The notes beneath the pieces are model-generated. The model made no database searches and was not told the DNA's origin. It was given only the letters and a program-made list of their open reading frames with translations. A program made the position numbers and the translations under genes. From a bacterium (GTDB lineage: Bacteria > Oederibacteriota > CAKKQC01): a stretch of DNA of 64,000 nucleotides. The stretch spans positions 23,517-87,516 of the forward strand of contig CAKKQC010000007.1 of NCBI GenBank assembly GCA_919901855.1, written 5' to 3'. Below, piece by piece: positions 46,392 through 56,033 of this stretch. Position 1 is the first letter of the stretch; each line of letters begins with the position of its first letter.

Positions 46392-48379
46392 AGCTCCTGA
46401 CCGTGGTGATCCTGGTCCTGGCCGCGGTCGCGGCCGTGGCCGCCACCGTTCGGGCCGCGACGGCGAAGGCCGCGAAGCCGTTCCTCCACCCGCTATTCTG
46501 CGACCACGCCGTGCTCCAGCGCGACGCCAGGGTCCCCATCTGGGGCTGGGCGCCGAAGGGCACGAAGGTGACAGTGAAGTTCCAGAGCCTCGAGACGTCC
46601 ACGAAAGCCGATGCCAAGGGCCGCTGGCAGGCCGTCATCGGTCCGTTCCCGGCCGGGGGGCCGTATGAGCTCGAGGTCGCGAGCGCGACGAAGACGGTCA
46701 AGCTCTCGGACCTCATGCTGGGCGACGTCTGGATCTGCTCGGGCCAGTCGAACATGGAGCAGGGGATCGGGGCGGCGGGGAACCCGGAGCGCGAGATCGC
46801 GGCGGCGAACTACCCCGGCATCCGGCTCTTCACCGTCCCCAAGCGGATCGAGTTCGAGCCGCAGGAGACCGTGGACGGGAGCTGGGCCGTGTGCACGCCC
46901 GAGACGATCGCGAAGGACGGCTGGGGCGGGTTCTCGGCCGCCGCCTACTACTTCGGCCGACGGCTCCACCAGGATCTCAAGGTGCCCGTGGGGCTCATCC
47001 ATACCTCGTGGGGCGGTACGATTGCGGAAGCCTGGGTCAGCGCCGGGGGGCTGAAGCCCGTCGGGGACTTCGACAAGGCGGTCGCGGGGCTGGGCGCGGA
47101 AGCGAAGGAGCGGCGAAAGGGGCTCGGCGGCTACTGGCCCCGGATGCAGAAGTGGTACGCAGAGAGCGATCCCGGGTCGAAGGGGAAGCTCGGGTGGGCG
47201 GCGGCCGCGCTCGACCTGGCGGAGTGGAAGACCATGGCGCTCCCGACGAAGTGGGAGGACGCGGGCCTGCCGGACTTCGACGGCGTCGTCTGGTTCCGGC
47301 TCGAGGTCGATCTGCCCGCGGGATGGGCCGGCCGGGCCGCGATTCTGCATCTCGGGCCGATCGACGACCGCGACACGACGTGGGTCAACGGCAAGCTGGT
47401 CGGGCATCTCGACATGTACAACGCGCCCCGGGACTACGAGGTCCCGCAGGGAGTGTTGAAGGCGGGGAAGAACGAGATCGCGGTCCGCGTCCTCGACACC
47501 GGCGGCGCGGGCGGGCTGTGGGGCAAGCCGGAAGATATGACGCTCGAGGCGACGGGCGAGTCGGCGCCGGGGGCCGTGTCCCTGGCCGGGGCCTGGCGGT
47601 ACCGGGTCGGCGTCGCGCTTGGCGACGTGGCGCCGCCGCCGGCGGCGGACGCGAACAACCCGCACGTGGTCACCGTGCTCTACAACGGCATGGTTGCTCC
47701 CCTGATTCCCTTCGCCATCAAGGGCGCGATCTGGTACCAGGGCGAGTCGAACGTCGGCCGCGCGCCGCAGTACCGGCGCCTGCTGGCGGCCCTGATCCGC
47801 GACTGGCGGGCCCGGTTCGGGGTCGGCGACTTCGGGTTCTACATCGTCCAGCTCGCCGGCTTCGGGGACCCCCGGCCCGAGGCCGGGGACGATTCGTGGG
47901 CGGAGCTCCGGGAGGCGCAGTGGCTGGTCTCGCGCGAGGTGCCGGCGACCGGGCTGGCCACCGCGATCGACATTGGCGAGTCGAAGGACATCCATCCGAA
48001 GAACAAGCAGGACGTCGGCGCGCGGCTCGCGCTCGCGGCGGAGGCGCTCACCTACGGGATGAAGGTCGAGGCGTCCGGACCGTCGTTCCGGGGAATGAAG
48101 AAGGAAGGCGCCGCGATCCGGATCGAGTTCGACCATGTAGGCGGCGGGCTCATCGCCATGGACGGCAAGCCGCTCGCCGGGTTCTCGATCGCGGGAGCCG
48201 ATGGGAAGTGGGCCTGGGGCGACGCCCGGATCGACGGGGAGACCCTGGTCGTCTCGTCGCCGAAGGTCCCGGACCCCGTGGCAGTCCGGTACGCGTGGAC
48301 GGCCTTCATGGAGTGCAACTTCTACAGCAAGGAGGGCCTCCCGGCCCTGCCGTTCCGGACGGACGCCCCGGCCCGGTAG
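46388..48379 (+). CDS. Sialate O-acetylesterase-like carbohydrate esterase (SGNH fold), exported
   Basis: A 663-residue protein with a signal peptide. SGNH blocks are present: WICSGQSNMEQ (S121 as candidate nucleophile), IWYQGESNVGRAPQYRRLLA, and ESKDIHPKNKQDVGARLAL for the catalytic Asp-His. Between blocks (residues about 290-420) is an inserted beta-sandwich like the sugar-binding domain of GH2 (VVWFRLEVDL, DTTWVNGKLVGH). Such enzymes remove O-acetyl groups from sialic acids or from acetylated polysaccharides such as xylan. Coupling to a GH50-like enzyme suggests deacetylation of the same polymer. Confidence 0.88.
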   Translation: MKLLTVVILVLAAVAAVAATVRAATAKAAKPFLHPLFCDHAVLQRDARVPIWGWAPKGTKVTVKFQSLETSTKADAKGRWQAVIGPFPAGGPYELEVASATKTVKLSDLMLGDVWICSGQSNMEQGIGAAGNPEREIAAANYPGIRLFTVPKRIEFEPQETVDGSWAVCTPETIAKDGWGGFSAAAYYFGRRLHQDLKVPVGLIHTSWGGTIAEAWVSAGGLKPVGDFDKAVAGLGAEAKERRKGLGGYWPRMQKWYAESDPGSKGKLGWAAAALDLAEWKTMALPTKWEDAGLPDFDGVVWFRLEVDLPAGWAGRAAILHLGPIDDRDTTWVNGKLVGHLDMYNAPRDYEVPQGVLKAGKNEIAVRVLDTGGAGGLWGKPEDMTLEATGESAPGAVSLAGAWRYRVGVALGDVAPPPAADANNPHVVTVLYNGMVAPLIPFAIKGAIWYQGESNVGRAPQYRRLLAALIRDWRARFGVGDFGFYIVQLAGFGDPRPEAGDDSWAELREAQWLVSREVPATGLATAIDIGESKDIHPKNKQDVGARLALAAEALTYGMKVEASGPSFRGMKKEGAAIRIEFDHVGGGLIAMDGKPLAGFSIAGADGKWAWGDARIDGETLVVSSPKVPDPVAVRYAWTAFMECNFYSKEGLPALPFRTDAPAR

Positions 48380-48436
48380 GGTATTGGCGTACTCACGCGT
48401 TTCGCGTCGCCGGGGGTGAGGCTGTAGGGGAGAGGG

Positions 48437-48859
48437 TCAGAACAGGCTGACCGGGATCCGGCGGCGCATCGCGGCCTTGGCCAGCGCGCGATCAGTGGTG
48501 TAGAGCCGGGCCGAGAGCATCTCGGCGGTGGCGGCTGCAAACCGGTCCGCGAGCGAGGTCCCCTCGAGCGAGGCGAGTTCCGCCACCCGGCGGGCCACCC
48601 CGGCGTCGGGGGAGTGCACGGATACCCGGAAACCGGTCAGCAGATCGAGCGGACTCACGCCGGTCACCTCACTGAACCGGTGCGCGTGGGTCAGGACCTC
48701 GGCGAGATTCACCGCCGAGATTGCGAGGGAAATGTGACCGTCCCGGCACCGGTCCAGGATGGCTCGCGCGGCCCGGTGCGCGGGGTGATCGGTTTCCAGC
48801 CGCGCCAGGACGACCCCGGCGTCAAGGACGCCGGAGGTTCTTCTCGGAGATCCGCTCAC
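48437..48859 (-). CDS. vapC: VapC-type PIN-domain toxin
   Basis: A 140-residue PIN protein. Acidic site residues are in place: D13 (GVLDAGVVLARL), E54 (AVNLAEVL), D105 (SLADRFAAATA) and D123 (YTTDRAL). VapC toxins cleave tRNA or rRNA. The gene overlaps the upstream antitoxin by 38 bp, typical of an antitoxin-first operon. The 57-bp gap to the convergent esterase gene has only a short 5-bp hairpin. Confidence 0.9.
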   Translation of the reverse strand: MSGSPRRTSGVLDAGVVLARLETDHPAHRAARAILDRCRDGHISLAISAVNLAEVLTHAHRFSEVTGVSPLDLLTGFRVSVHSPDAGVARRVAELASLEGTSLADRFAAATAEMLSARLYTTDRALAKAAMRRRIPVSLF

Positions 48860-49103
48860 GCTCGCGCTCGCGGTGCAGGGCGCCGACCAGGCTGATGCGC
48901 TGCTGCCGGAGCCAGTCGGCTCCCCTAGCCAGCCGTTGTTCGAGGTCGTCCGGCCCGGGTCCGCGCAGGATGAGGGTCCGGTCCCTGACGGAACCCAGCT
49001 CGATGGACAGCCGGTCGCCGGGATTCAGCCGGAGACGGCGGCGGGCCGAGGCGGGGATCACGACCTGGCCCTTGGTGCTGAGACGGGTCGTCATGGTGGG
49101 CAT
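48822..49103 (-). CDS. vapB: VapB-type antitoxin (SpoVT/AbrB fold)
   Basis: A 93-residue protein with RLSTKGQVVIPASARRRLRL then NPGDRLSIEL, the complete AbrB/MazE DNA-binding fold, and a helical, basic C-terminus that would wrap the PIN toxin. ATG 49103 is chosen because the promoter places transcription start one base before it; ATG 49094 is an in-frame alternative. An inverted repeat overlaps the promoter, consistent with autoregulation. Confidence 0.9.
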   Translation of the reverse strand: MPTMTTRLSTKGQVVIPASARRRLRLNPGDRLSIELGSVRDRTLILRGPGPDDLEQRLARGADWLRQQRISLVGALHRERERERISEKNLRRP

Positions 49104-49106
49104 GAT

Positions 49107-49140
49107 GGGTAAGATAACACCGTCTTACCCAGTCTGTCAA
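49107..49140 (-). promoter_or_regulatory. vapBC promoter TTGACA-N18-TATCTT with overlapping operator
   Basis: On the minus strand a consensus TTGACA (49140-49135) and TATCTT (49116-49111) are 18 bases apart; the -10 ends seven bases before ATG 49103, so the mRNA is leaderless. GGGTAAGA (49107-49114) and TCTTACCC (49123-49130) form a perfect 8-bp inverted repeat with an 8-base spacer over the -10, a probable VapB site. Confidence 0.75.
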
Positions 49141-49251
49141 TCCGGCATCTGGAGGAAGAAGCGGTTGGCGAGCCGCACAGGGCGGGCGGTTCTGGTACCG
49201 TACCGGAGTGACGGGGTGGTTCGGGGGGAGACGCTGAAGGCAGGAGGGCAG

Positions 49252-52014
49252 ATGAAGAGGACGGCATTGCTCGCGGCGGCATGGGTGGTGGCGACGACCG
49301 CTTCCGCTCGGGAGCGGCTCTTCCTCGACGAGGGCTGGCGGTTCCGGCTTGGCGAGACCGAGGCGTTCTCGGTGGTGCCGGAAGGGACGCCCATCGCGGG
49401 CTGGGAGATTCTGCCCGTGCCGGGCAAGGTCGCGGGCGACGATCCGCTCAAGATCCCGCGGCCGAAGCCTTCGGCCACCGGTTGGCGGGCGGCCGCGGTG
49501 GACGAGGACGTGCTCGGCGGGCGAAAGGAGTTCATCTGGTTCCGGACGACGCTCCCCGACGTGCCCGGCCCGGATCGGGGAATCTGGTTCACGATGGTCG
49601 ACGACAACGGCACTTTCTACCTGAACGGGATCCGGATCGGCCAGCACAACGGGTGGGACGACCCCTTCGAGCTGAAGCTGTCGAAAGGATGGAAACCGGG
49701 CGGGCCGAACGTGCTCGAGGTCCTCGTCGAGAACTCCGGGGCGGGGCCCTGCCGGATCGGCCGGGCCGCGATCTATAAGGGGGCGGCGAAGCTTGCGACG
49801 ATGAGCGCCCCGTGCGTGGCGACCGGGTTCGACGACTCGGGCTGGCGGCGGGTGGACGTCCCGCACGACTTCGTGGTCGAGGGCGAGTTCACGCGCGACG
49901 CGGACCGGGGGCACGGGTACCTGCCGGCCGGGGTTGGGTGGTACCGGCGCAGCTTCGACCTGCCCGCGTCCGACGCGGGGAAGCGGCTCATGCTCGAGTT
50001 CGACGGCGTGTATCACGACTCGACCGTGTGGCTCAACGGCGTCCTGCTCGGCGGCAACCGGAGTGGGTACACGAGCTTCTGGTTCGACGCGACCGCGGCG
50101 GCGAATCCGGGTGGCCGCAACATCCTCGTCGTCCGGTGCGACGCCCGGCAGAACGAGGGCTGGTGGTACGAGGGCGGCGGCATCTACCGGCACGTGTGGC
50201 TGACGCGGACGGACCCCGTGCACGTCGACCACTGGGGGACGTTCGTCTCGACGCCGGAGGTAGGCCCCAAGGGGGCGAAGACCCGGATTCGGACCTCGGT
50301 CCGGAATGACGGGACGGCGCCGGTGGAATGCGTTGTCGTGAGCACGATCCTGGACCCGGCGGGGAAGGAAGCCGGCCGGGCGGAGACCCGCAAGCGGCTG
50401 GCGCCCGGGACGGGAACCGAGTTCACCCAGTCGGTGACCGTGAAAGGGCCCGCGCTCTGGTCCCCGGAGACCCCCGTTCTCTACAGCCTGCGGACTTCTG
50501 TCCGCGCGAACGGGGCCGAGACCGACACGGAGGAGACGCCGTTCGGGATCCGCACGATCCGGTTCGACGCGGTGAAGGGGTTCTTCCTCAACGGGAAGCC
50601 GGTCAAGATCAACGGCACGTGCAACCACCAGGACTTCGCCGGGGTCGGCGTCGCCCTCCCCGACCGGCTGAACTGGTTCAAGATCGAGACGCTGAAAGCT
50701 TGGGGCGTCAACGGCTACCGGTGCTCGCACCACCCGCCGACGCCGGAGATTCTCGAGGCCTGCGACCGGCTGGGGATGCTCGTCATGGACGAGAACCGGC
50801 ACCTCGGGGACTCGGCCGACATCCTCGGCCAGGTCGAGTCCATGGTCCGCCGCGACCGTAACCATCCGAGCATCGTGATCTGGTCCACGTGCAACGAGGA
50901 GGGCCATCAGGGCACGGATCTGGCGAAGCGGCAAGGGGCCGCGATCCGGGACGTGATCCGGCGGTGGGACGGCACCCGTCCCGTGACCTCGGCCATGAAC
51001 CAGCGGCCGATGTGGGGGAAGGGGCTCACCCTCGTCGAGGATGTGCAGGGTACGAACTATAACCCCGAGGGGTACGACGAGTTCCACAAGAAGCATCCCC
51101 GCATGCCGATGGTGTCCACGGAGTCGCACAGCACGACGACCACGCGCGGGATCTACTGGACCGATACGACGGCCGGGTTCTGCAGCAGCTACAACGACCA
51201 CACCCAATACTGCTGGTGGATGGTCGCGACGCGTCCGTTCGTGGCCGGGACCTTCGTCTGGACCGGTTTCGACTACCGGGGCGAGCCCTCGCCGTACGAT
51301 TGGCCGTGCATCAACTCCCACTTCGGGTTCCTGGATACATGTGGATTCCCCAAGGACGACGCGTGGTACTACAAGGCTTGGTGGGGGACGAGCCCGAGCG
51401 TGCATGTCTTCCCGCACTGGAATCCCGATGGGAAGACGGCGGGGAAGCCCGTCAACGTCCGGTGTTACGCCAACACCGACGAGGTCGAACTCTTCGTGAA
51501 CGGGACGAGCGCGGGGAAGAAGAAGATCCTGCCGCAGTCGCGCGTGGACTGGGAGGTCCCGTACACGCCCGGGTCCCTGGTCGTGAAAGGCTTCACGAAG
51601 GGCGTCGAAGTGGCCTCCGAGACCACGGAGACGACGGGAGCCCCGGCGGCCGTCCGGCTCGTGGCCGACCGCGCGACGCTCAAGGCCGACCGCGAGGACG
51701 TCTCCGTGGTCCGGGTCGAGATCGTGGATGCGAAAGGTCGGGTGGTGCCGGTGGCCGACAATGAGGTCTCATTCTCGGTGGCGGGCGTGGGCCGCATCAT
51801 CGGCGTCGGGAACGGGAATCCCTCGAGCCATGAGCCGGACAAGGCGGCGCGCCGCAAGGCCTTCAACGGGCTCTGCCTGGTGCTCGTCCAGTCCACGGCC
51901 CAGCCGGGCACCGCGACGCTGACCGCGACCGCACCGGGGCTGACCCCCGCGACCGCGACGCTGACGATGTCCCCTGCGCCCCAGCGTCCGAGCCTTCCTG
52001 CGGAGGTGAAGTGA
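49252..52014 (+). CDS. GH2 beta-galactosidase-type enzyme, exported
   Basis: A 920-residue protein with a signal peptide (MKRTALLAAAWVVATTASA) and AGGAGG before ATG 49252. An extra N-terminal beta domain (residues about 22-175) precedes the GH2 jelly roll (DSTVWLNGVLLGGNRSGYTS), Ig domain and barrel. Acid/base Glu is in VIWSTCNEEGHQ and the nucleophile in MVSTESHSTT. Two C-terminal Ig-like domains follow. The substrate could be a beta-galactoside or glucuronide. It overlaps the GH9 start by one base (TGATG), so the two are co-expressed. Confidence 0.92.
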   Translation: MKRTALLAAAWVVATTASARERLFLDEGWRFRLGETEAFSVVPEGTPIAGWEILPVPGKVAGDDPLKIPRPKPSATGWRAAAVDEDVLGGRKEFIWFRTTLPDVPGPDRGIWFTMVDDNGTFYLNGIRIGQHNGWDDPFELKLSKGWKPGGPNVLEVLVENSGAGPCRIGRAAIYKGAAKLATMSAPCVATGFDDSGWRRVDVPHDFVVEGEFTRDADRGHGYLPAGVGWYRRSFDLPASDAGKRLMLEFDGVYHDSTVWLNGVLLGGNRSGYTSFWFDATAAANPGGRNILVVRCDARQNEGWWYEGGGIYRHVWLTRTDPVHVDHWGTFVSTPEVGPKGAKTRIRTSVRNDGTAPVECVVVSTILDPAGKEAGRAETRKRLAPGTGTEFTQSVTVKGPALWSPETPVLYSLRTSVRANGAETDTEETPFGIRTIRFDAVKGFFLNGKPVKINGTCNHQDFAGVGVALPDRLNWFKIETLKAWGVNGYRCSHHPPTPEILEACDRLGMLVMDENRHLGDSADILGQVESMVRRDRNHPSIVIWSTCNEEGHQGTDLAKRQGAAIRDVIRRWDGTRPVTSAMNQRPMWGKGLTLVEDVQGTNYNPEGYDEFHKKHPRMPMVSTESHSTTTTRGIYWTDTTAGFCSSYNDHTQYCWWMVATRPFVAGTFVWTGFDYRGEPSPYDWPCINSHFGFLDTCGFPKDDAWYYKAWWGTSPSVHVFPHWNPDGKTAGKPVNVRCYANTDEVELFVNGTSAGKKKILPQSRVDWEVPYTPGSLVVKGFTKGVEVASETTETTGAPAAVRLVADRATLKADREDVSVVRVEIVDAKGRVVPVADNEVSFSVAGVGRIIGVGNGNPSSHEPDKAARRKAFNGLCLVLVQSTAQPGTATLTATAPGLTPATATLTMSPAPQRPSLPAEVK

Positions 52015-53948
52015 TGCCGCTCGCGACCCTTCTCGTGTGTGCGGCTGCGTGGGCCGCGGAGCCACAGGGACTCGCAGAGACCATCGTCGTCGACCAGTTC
52101 GGGTGGCGGCCGGCGGACCGGAAGATCGTCGTCTTCGCCCAGCCGGTCAAGGGGTACAACGTCGCGGCGTGGGGGACGTTCGTCCCCGGCGACACGTTCG
52201 TCGTCTGCCGGGCCTCGGACGGCGCCAGCGTGTTCGCGGGACCCGTGACGATCTGGAACTCGGGGACCGTGCACGAGCAGTCCGGCGACCGGGCGTGGCA
52301 CGGGGACTTCTCGGCGCTCACCTCGCCCGGGACCTACTACGTCCAGGTGCCCGGCGGGACCCGGCCGGGTGCGCGGTCGTTCGACTTCCGGATCGCGGAC
52401 GACGTCTACGCCGTCCCGCTTCGGGCCGCTTGCCGGAGCTATTACTACCAGCGGTGCGGCACGGACCTCACGGAAGCGTTCGGGGGGCACTGGGTGCACC
52501 AGGCCTGTCACGTCGGGCCGGGGCAGGATCTCGGCGCCTCCGTCTACGACGGTGGCCCCCAGGGCTCTCCCCGCGATGTCCATGGCGGCTGGCACGACGC
52601 CGGCGACTACCGCAAATACGTGCCGTTCACGTACGCCACGCTCTTCGACCTCCTGACCGCGGTGGAGTGGTTCCCGGCCGCGTTCGGCGATGCGACCGGC
52701 ATCCCGGAGTCCGGGAACGGCGTCCCCGACCTCCTCGACGAGGTGAAGTGGGAGCTCGACTGGATGCTGAGGATGCAGTACCCGGATGGCAGCGTCGCTA
52801 CCACCGTGGGCGTGACCGGCGGTGACGGAGGCAGCCCGCCCGAGGTCGACAAGGGGCTCCGGTACCAGGCGGGCGTCTCGTCGCCGGCGGCGTCCTCGCT
52901 GGCCCGCGCCTGCGCGCAGGCGTCCCGTCTCTTCGCCTCGTACGAGTCCGTGTACCATGGCTACGCGAAGACACTTCGGAAGGCGGCGGTCGCGTCGTGG
53001 GGCTGGCTCGAGAAGCACCCGACGAACGTGCGCTACCGGCACCAGGGCTTTTCGCAGGCGAACGCGAACGTGGGGGACGCGGACGACCAGGACCGCCGGA
53101 TCGGCGCCGCGGCCGAGCTGTTCCGGCTCACGGGGGACGTCCGGGTCCGGCGGTTCATCGATGACCGCTACGCCCGGTTCGCGCCCCGTAAGAAGGGCGA
53201 CCACCACCCGATGACCCGGGGCTACTTCGACGCCAGCGCGTCCATGGATCTCCAGATGGGCCTCGTCACCTACGCACTCGCCCCCGGGGCGACCCCGAAG
53301 GTGGTCAAGGCGATCAAGAAGTCGCTCGCGGGAGGCGTCTCGACGGTCATGGCCTACGCGGACGCGGACCCGTACCTCGCCCACATGTGGGACGGCCACT
53401 ACTGCTGGGGCTCGAACTCGATGAAGGGGAAGTGGGGGATCCTGCCCATCTGGGCGATCCGGCTGGGCGTGAACCCGACCATGCACGTCGCCTACCGGGC
53501 GCGCGCGGCCGAGTACCTGCACTACCTCCACGGCCGCAACCCGCTGAACCTCGTGTATCTTTCGAATATGGGGTCGCAGGAGCGACCCTTAACGGCGCCC
53601 ATGGCGCCGTCGGGGCCCCGCGGCGCGAACGCGGGAGTGGGGAAGTCCGTGACCGCGTTCTTCCACGGCTGGTTCTGCGACAAGTGCCCGCTCTACAACG
53701 GCGCGGGGTCGACCTGGGGGCCCGCGCCCGGGTTCCTGACCGGCGGCCCGAACATGTTCTACAAGCCCGACCGGAACCCCGACGGCCATCTCGATCACGA
53801 CATCGTGCCGCCCCAGAACCAGCCGCCCATGAAGTCGTACCTCGACTGGGGCGCCGGTTGGCCCGAGAACTCGTGGGAGGTCACCGAGAACGGGATCTAC
53901 TACGAGGCCTCCTACATCCTGCTCGCGGCCGCATTCGCGGCGCCATGA
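52014..53948 (+). CDS. GH9 endoglucanase-type enzyme, exported
   Basis: A 644-residue protein with a short signal peptide (MPLATLLVCAAAWAAE), an N-terminal Ig-like cellulase domain (residues about 20-130) and a GH9 (alpha/alpha)6 barrel. GGWHDAGDYRKY holds the catalytic Asp pair D195/D198, and E625 (WEVTENGIYYEASY) is the general acid. The RNPLNLVYLSNMG loop is present, but the usual GH9 His-containing stretch is altered to FHGWFCDKCPLYNGAG. GH9 enzymes cut beta-1,4-glucans. The gene overlaps both neighbours (TGATG and ATGA). Confidence 0.9.
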   Translation: MPLATLLVCAAAWAAEPQGLAETIVVDQFGWRPADRKIVVFAQPVKGYNVAAWGTFVPGDTFVVCRASDGASVFAGPVTIWNSGTVHEQSGDRAWHGDFSALTSPGTYYVQVPGGTRPGARSFDFRIADDVYAVPLRAACRSYYYQRCGTDLTEAFGGHWVHQACHVGPGQDLGASVYDGGPQGSPRDVHGGWHDAGDYRKYVPFTYATLFDLLTAVEWFPAAFGDATGIPESGNGVPDLLDEVKWELDWMLRMQYPDGSVATTVGVTGGDGGSPPEVDKGLRYQAGVSSPAASSLARACAQASRLFASYESVYHGYAKTLRKAAVASWGWLEKHPTNVRYRHQGFSQANANVGDADDQDRRIGAAAELFRLTGDVRVRRFIDDRYARFAPRKKGDHHPMTRGYFDASASMDLQMGLVTYALAPGATPKVVKAIKKSLAGGVSTVMAYADADPYLAHMWDGHYCWGSNSMKGKWGILPIWAIRLGVNPTMHVAYRARAAEYLHYLHGRNPLNLVYLSNMGSQERPLTAPMAPSGPRGANAGVGKSVTAFFHGWFCDKCPLYNGAGSTWGPAPGFLTGGPNMFYKPDRNPDGHLDHDIVPPQNQPPMKSYLDWGAGWPENSWEVTENGIYYEASYILLAAAFAAP

Positions 53949-55234
53949 CCGGGTTCGTGGCCGAGCCGGCGCGGCAGACGCCGGTGCGCGGCGACTACGA
54001 TGTCATCGTCGCCGGCGGCGGCCCGGCCGGATTCGCGACGGCCGTCTGGGCCGCGCGCACGGGGGCGAAGACGCTCCTCATCGAGGAGGCGGGCGCGGTC
54101 GGGGGCATGGCCACGACGGGGATGATGTCGCACTGGACCGGGGCCACGGCCGGCGGCTTCTACGACGAGATCCTGCGGCGAAGCGCGGACAATGTCCCGG
54201 GCGTGTGGCAATCGGTCATCAACACCGAGCGGCTCAAGGGCGTCATGCTCGAGATGCTCGACGAGGCGGGGGCGCAGGTCCGGCTGCACACGCTGGCCTG
54301 TCTGCCGATCCTCGAGGCGGGGGTGGTCACCGGGGTCATCACCGAGAGTAAGTCGGGCCGGGAGGCCTTCCGGGCTCCCGTGGTCGTGGATGCCTCGGGC
54401 GACGGCGACCTCGCGGCCCGGGCGGGGGTGCCGTTCCACCAGGGCCGGGAAGCGGACGGGAAGATGCAGCCGTTGACGCTCATGTTCCGGGTGGCCGGCG
54501 TGGACACCGCCCGCGCGGTCTTCCTCGGCGGGTTCGAGGACGACTTCGAGACGCCGCAGGGATCGCTGCAGGCGCTCGCGCGCACGTACCTGCCCCATCC
54601 GGCCGGCCACGTCCTCCTCTACAAGTCGTCCCTCCCGGGCGTCGTGACCTGCAACATGACGAACGCGATCGATCTCGACGGGACGGACGCGGACGACCTC
54701 ACCAGGGCGGAGCGGATCTGCCGGTCGCAGATGGGACCCATCGTCGGGTTCCTCCGCCGGTTCGCGCCCGGGTACGAGCAGTGCTACCTGCTCGAAGCCG
54801 GCGCGACCGTGGGCGTGCGCGAGACCCGGCATTTCGCGTGCGGGTACGCGCTGACCGACCGGGATATCCTCGAGGCGCGGGTCTTCGACGACTGGATCGT
54901 GACGAAGGCCCACTTCAACTTCGACGTGCACGCGCTGGCGGGGGCGGGGCTCGACCCGACCGGGGTGCAGAAGAAATTCCCGCAGTCGCGCGGGTACACG
55001 ATTCCCTACCGGTGCCTGGTCCCGCAGGGAGTCGAGGGCCTGCTCCTGGCGGGGCGGTCCATCGGGGGCACGCACCTGGCGCACTCGAGCTTCCGCGTCA
55101 TGCCGATCTGCGCGAACCTCGGCGCTGCGGCCGGAATCGCGGCCGCGTTGTGCGCGGCGAAGGGCGTGCGGCCGCGGGCCCTGCCGGCCGCCGAGGTGCA
55201 GGCGGTCCTCCGCCGCGGCGGGGTCGAGCCCTGA
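53945..55234 (+). CDS. FAD-dependent oxidoreductase
   Basis: A 429-residue protein with DVIVAGGGPAGFATAVWAAR as the FAD-binding fold, LLIEEAGAVGGMAT, and a C-terminal FAD contact GLLLAGRSIGGTHLAHSSFR. It belongs to the FAD-dependent group found beside carbohydrate-degradation genes in GH-rich bacteria. ATG 53945 overlaps the GH9 stop (ATGA). No signal peptide follows the chosen start. The substrate is not identifiable; a role in oxidising a released sugar or lignin-like fragment is speculation. Confidence 0.85.
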   Translation: MTGFVAEPARQTPVRGDYDVIVAGGGPAGFATAVWAARTGAKTLLIEEAGAVGGMATTGMMSHWTGATAGGFYDEILRRSADNVPGVWQSVINTERLKGVMLEMLDEAGAQVRLHTLACLPILEAGVVTGVITESKSGREAFRAPVVVDASGDGDLAARAGVPFHQGREADGKMQPLTLMFRVAGVDTARAVFLGGFEDDFETPQGSLQALARTYLPHPAGHVLLYKSSLPGVVTCNMTNAIDLDGTDADDLTRAERICRSQMGPIVGFLRRFAPGYEQCYLLEAGATVGVRETRHFACGYALTDRDILEARVFDDWIVTKAHFNFDVHALAGAGLDPTGVQKKFPQSRGYTIPYRCLVPQGVEGLLLAGRSIGGTHLAHSSFRVMPICANLGAAAGIAAALCAAKGVRPRALPAAEVQAVLRRGGVEP

Positions 55235-55268
55235 TACGCCGGTCTTCCCAAGGCGGGCTATCGAGCGG

Positions 55269-56033
55269 CTATGGCGAACCGGCGGACGAATCCGCCGGCG
55301 AGTTCTGCGGACGGTAGGGCGGGGGCGTACCGGCCTCGATCCGTTCGACCGCCGAGAAGATGCGCGGGAAGAGCACGTTGTTCTCCTTGTGGATGTGCAG
55401 GCGCAGGTCGTACTCCAGCGCCTCCAGGCCCTTCAGGAGCGCCCGGTGGTGCCGGGACGCGTCCGGCGGCGGCGCATAGCCGGCCGTGAGCCGCCGCATG
55501 CGCCGCAGGGCTTCGCTGGCGTGGTAGTGCTCCTCGAGCATGACGAGAAGCGGGGCGCGCATCGGCGGCACCCGGCCGGAATCGACGGTCCGGATGGCGG
55601 GGAAGAGGATCTCCTCCTCCTTGTAGAGGTGCTCGTTGATCTCCTTGTGCAGCCCGGAGAATACGAGGTCCAGCTCGCGCACGTCCGGGTGTCCGGCGGC
55701 GAGGGCGTGCGCCACCGCGTCCATGATCCCCTGGAGGCGCGGCAGTTCCCGCTTCAGGTGCCGGTGGTGCGTGGCCACGAGATAGTCGACCATCCCCGTG
55801 TTCGAGAGCGCGTGCCAGTCGTTCTCCGTCCCCTCGCCCGCCTCGTCGCCCGACGTCAACTCGCGCATCGTGGCGGCCGCATCGAGACCGAGCTCGGCGC
55901 ACAGGCTGTTCAGCGGACGGTCGCCCTGTCCGCAGAAGTCGATGTCCAGGCGGATAAGGGCCGCGACCGCGGCCGGGTAGGCTTCGACGAACGAGGACAC
56001 GGCGGATGATTCCGTCAGCGCGGTCTGGGTCAC
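55269..56033 (-). CDS. Iron-sulfur cluster repair protein (RIC/ScdA/YtfE family), variant lacking one conserved Cys
   Basis: A 254-residue protein with an N-terminal DUF542 domain and a C-terminal hemerythrin-like di-iron domain (KEINEHLYKEEEILFP, LEEHYHASEAL, LHIHKENNVLFPRIF). In DUF542 the usual Cys-Cys is IDFCGQGDRP: C34 is followed by Gly35, so one thiol is lost; C45 is kept. RIC proteins repair Fe-S centres damaged by NO or oxidation. GTG 56033 is the start, with AGAGG upstream. It is downstream of the second paralogue. Partial loss of the Cys pair may change or abolish its Fe-donor role. Confidence 0.88.
   Translation of the reverse strand: MTQTALTESSAVSSFVEAYPAAVAALIRLDIDFCGQGDRPLNSLCAELGLDAAATMRELTSGDEAGEGTENDWHALSNTGMVDYLVATHHRHLKRELPRLQGIMDAVAHALAAGHPDVRELDLVFSGLHKEINEHLYKEEEILFPAIRTVDSGRVPPMRAPLLVMLEEHYHASEALRRMRRLTAGYAPPPDASRHHRALLKGLEALEYDLRLHIHKENNVLFPRIFSAVERIEAGTPPPYRPQNSPADSSAGSP

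Noticed and set aside
48395..48407. Small hairpin (ACGCG-TTT-CGCGT) between the esterase and vapC as a terminator
   Set aside because: Only five base pairs and no U-tract.
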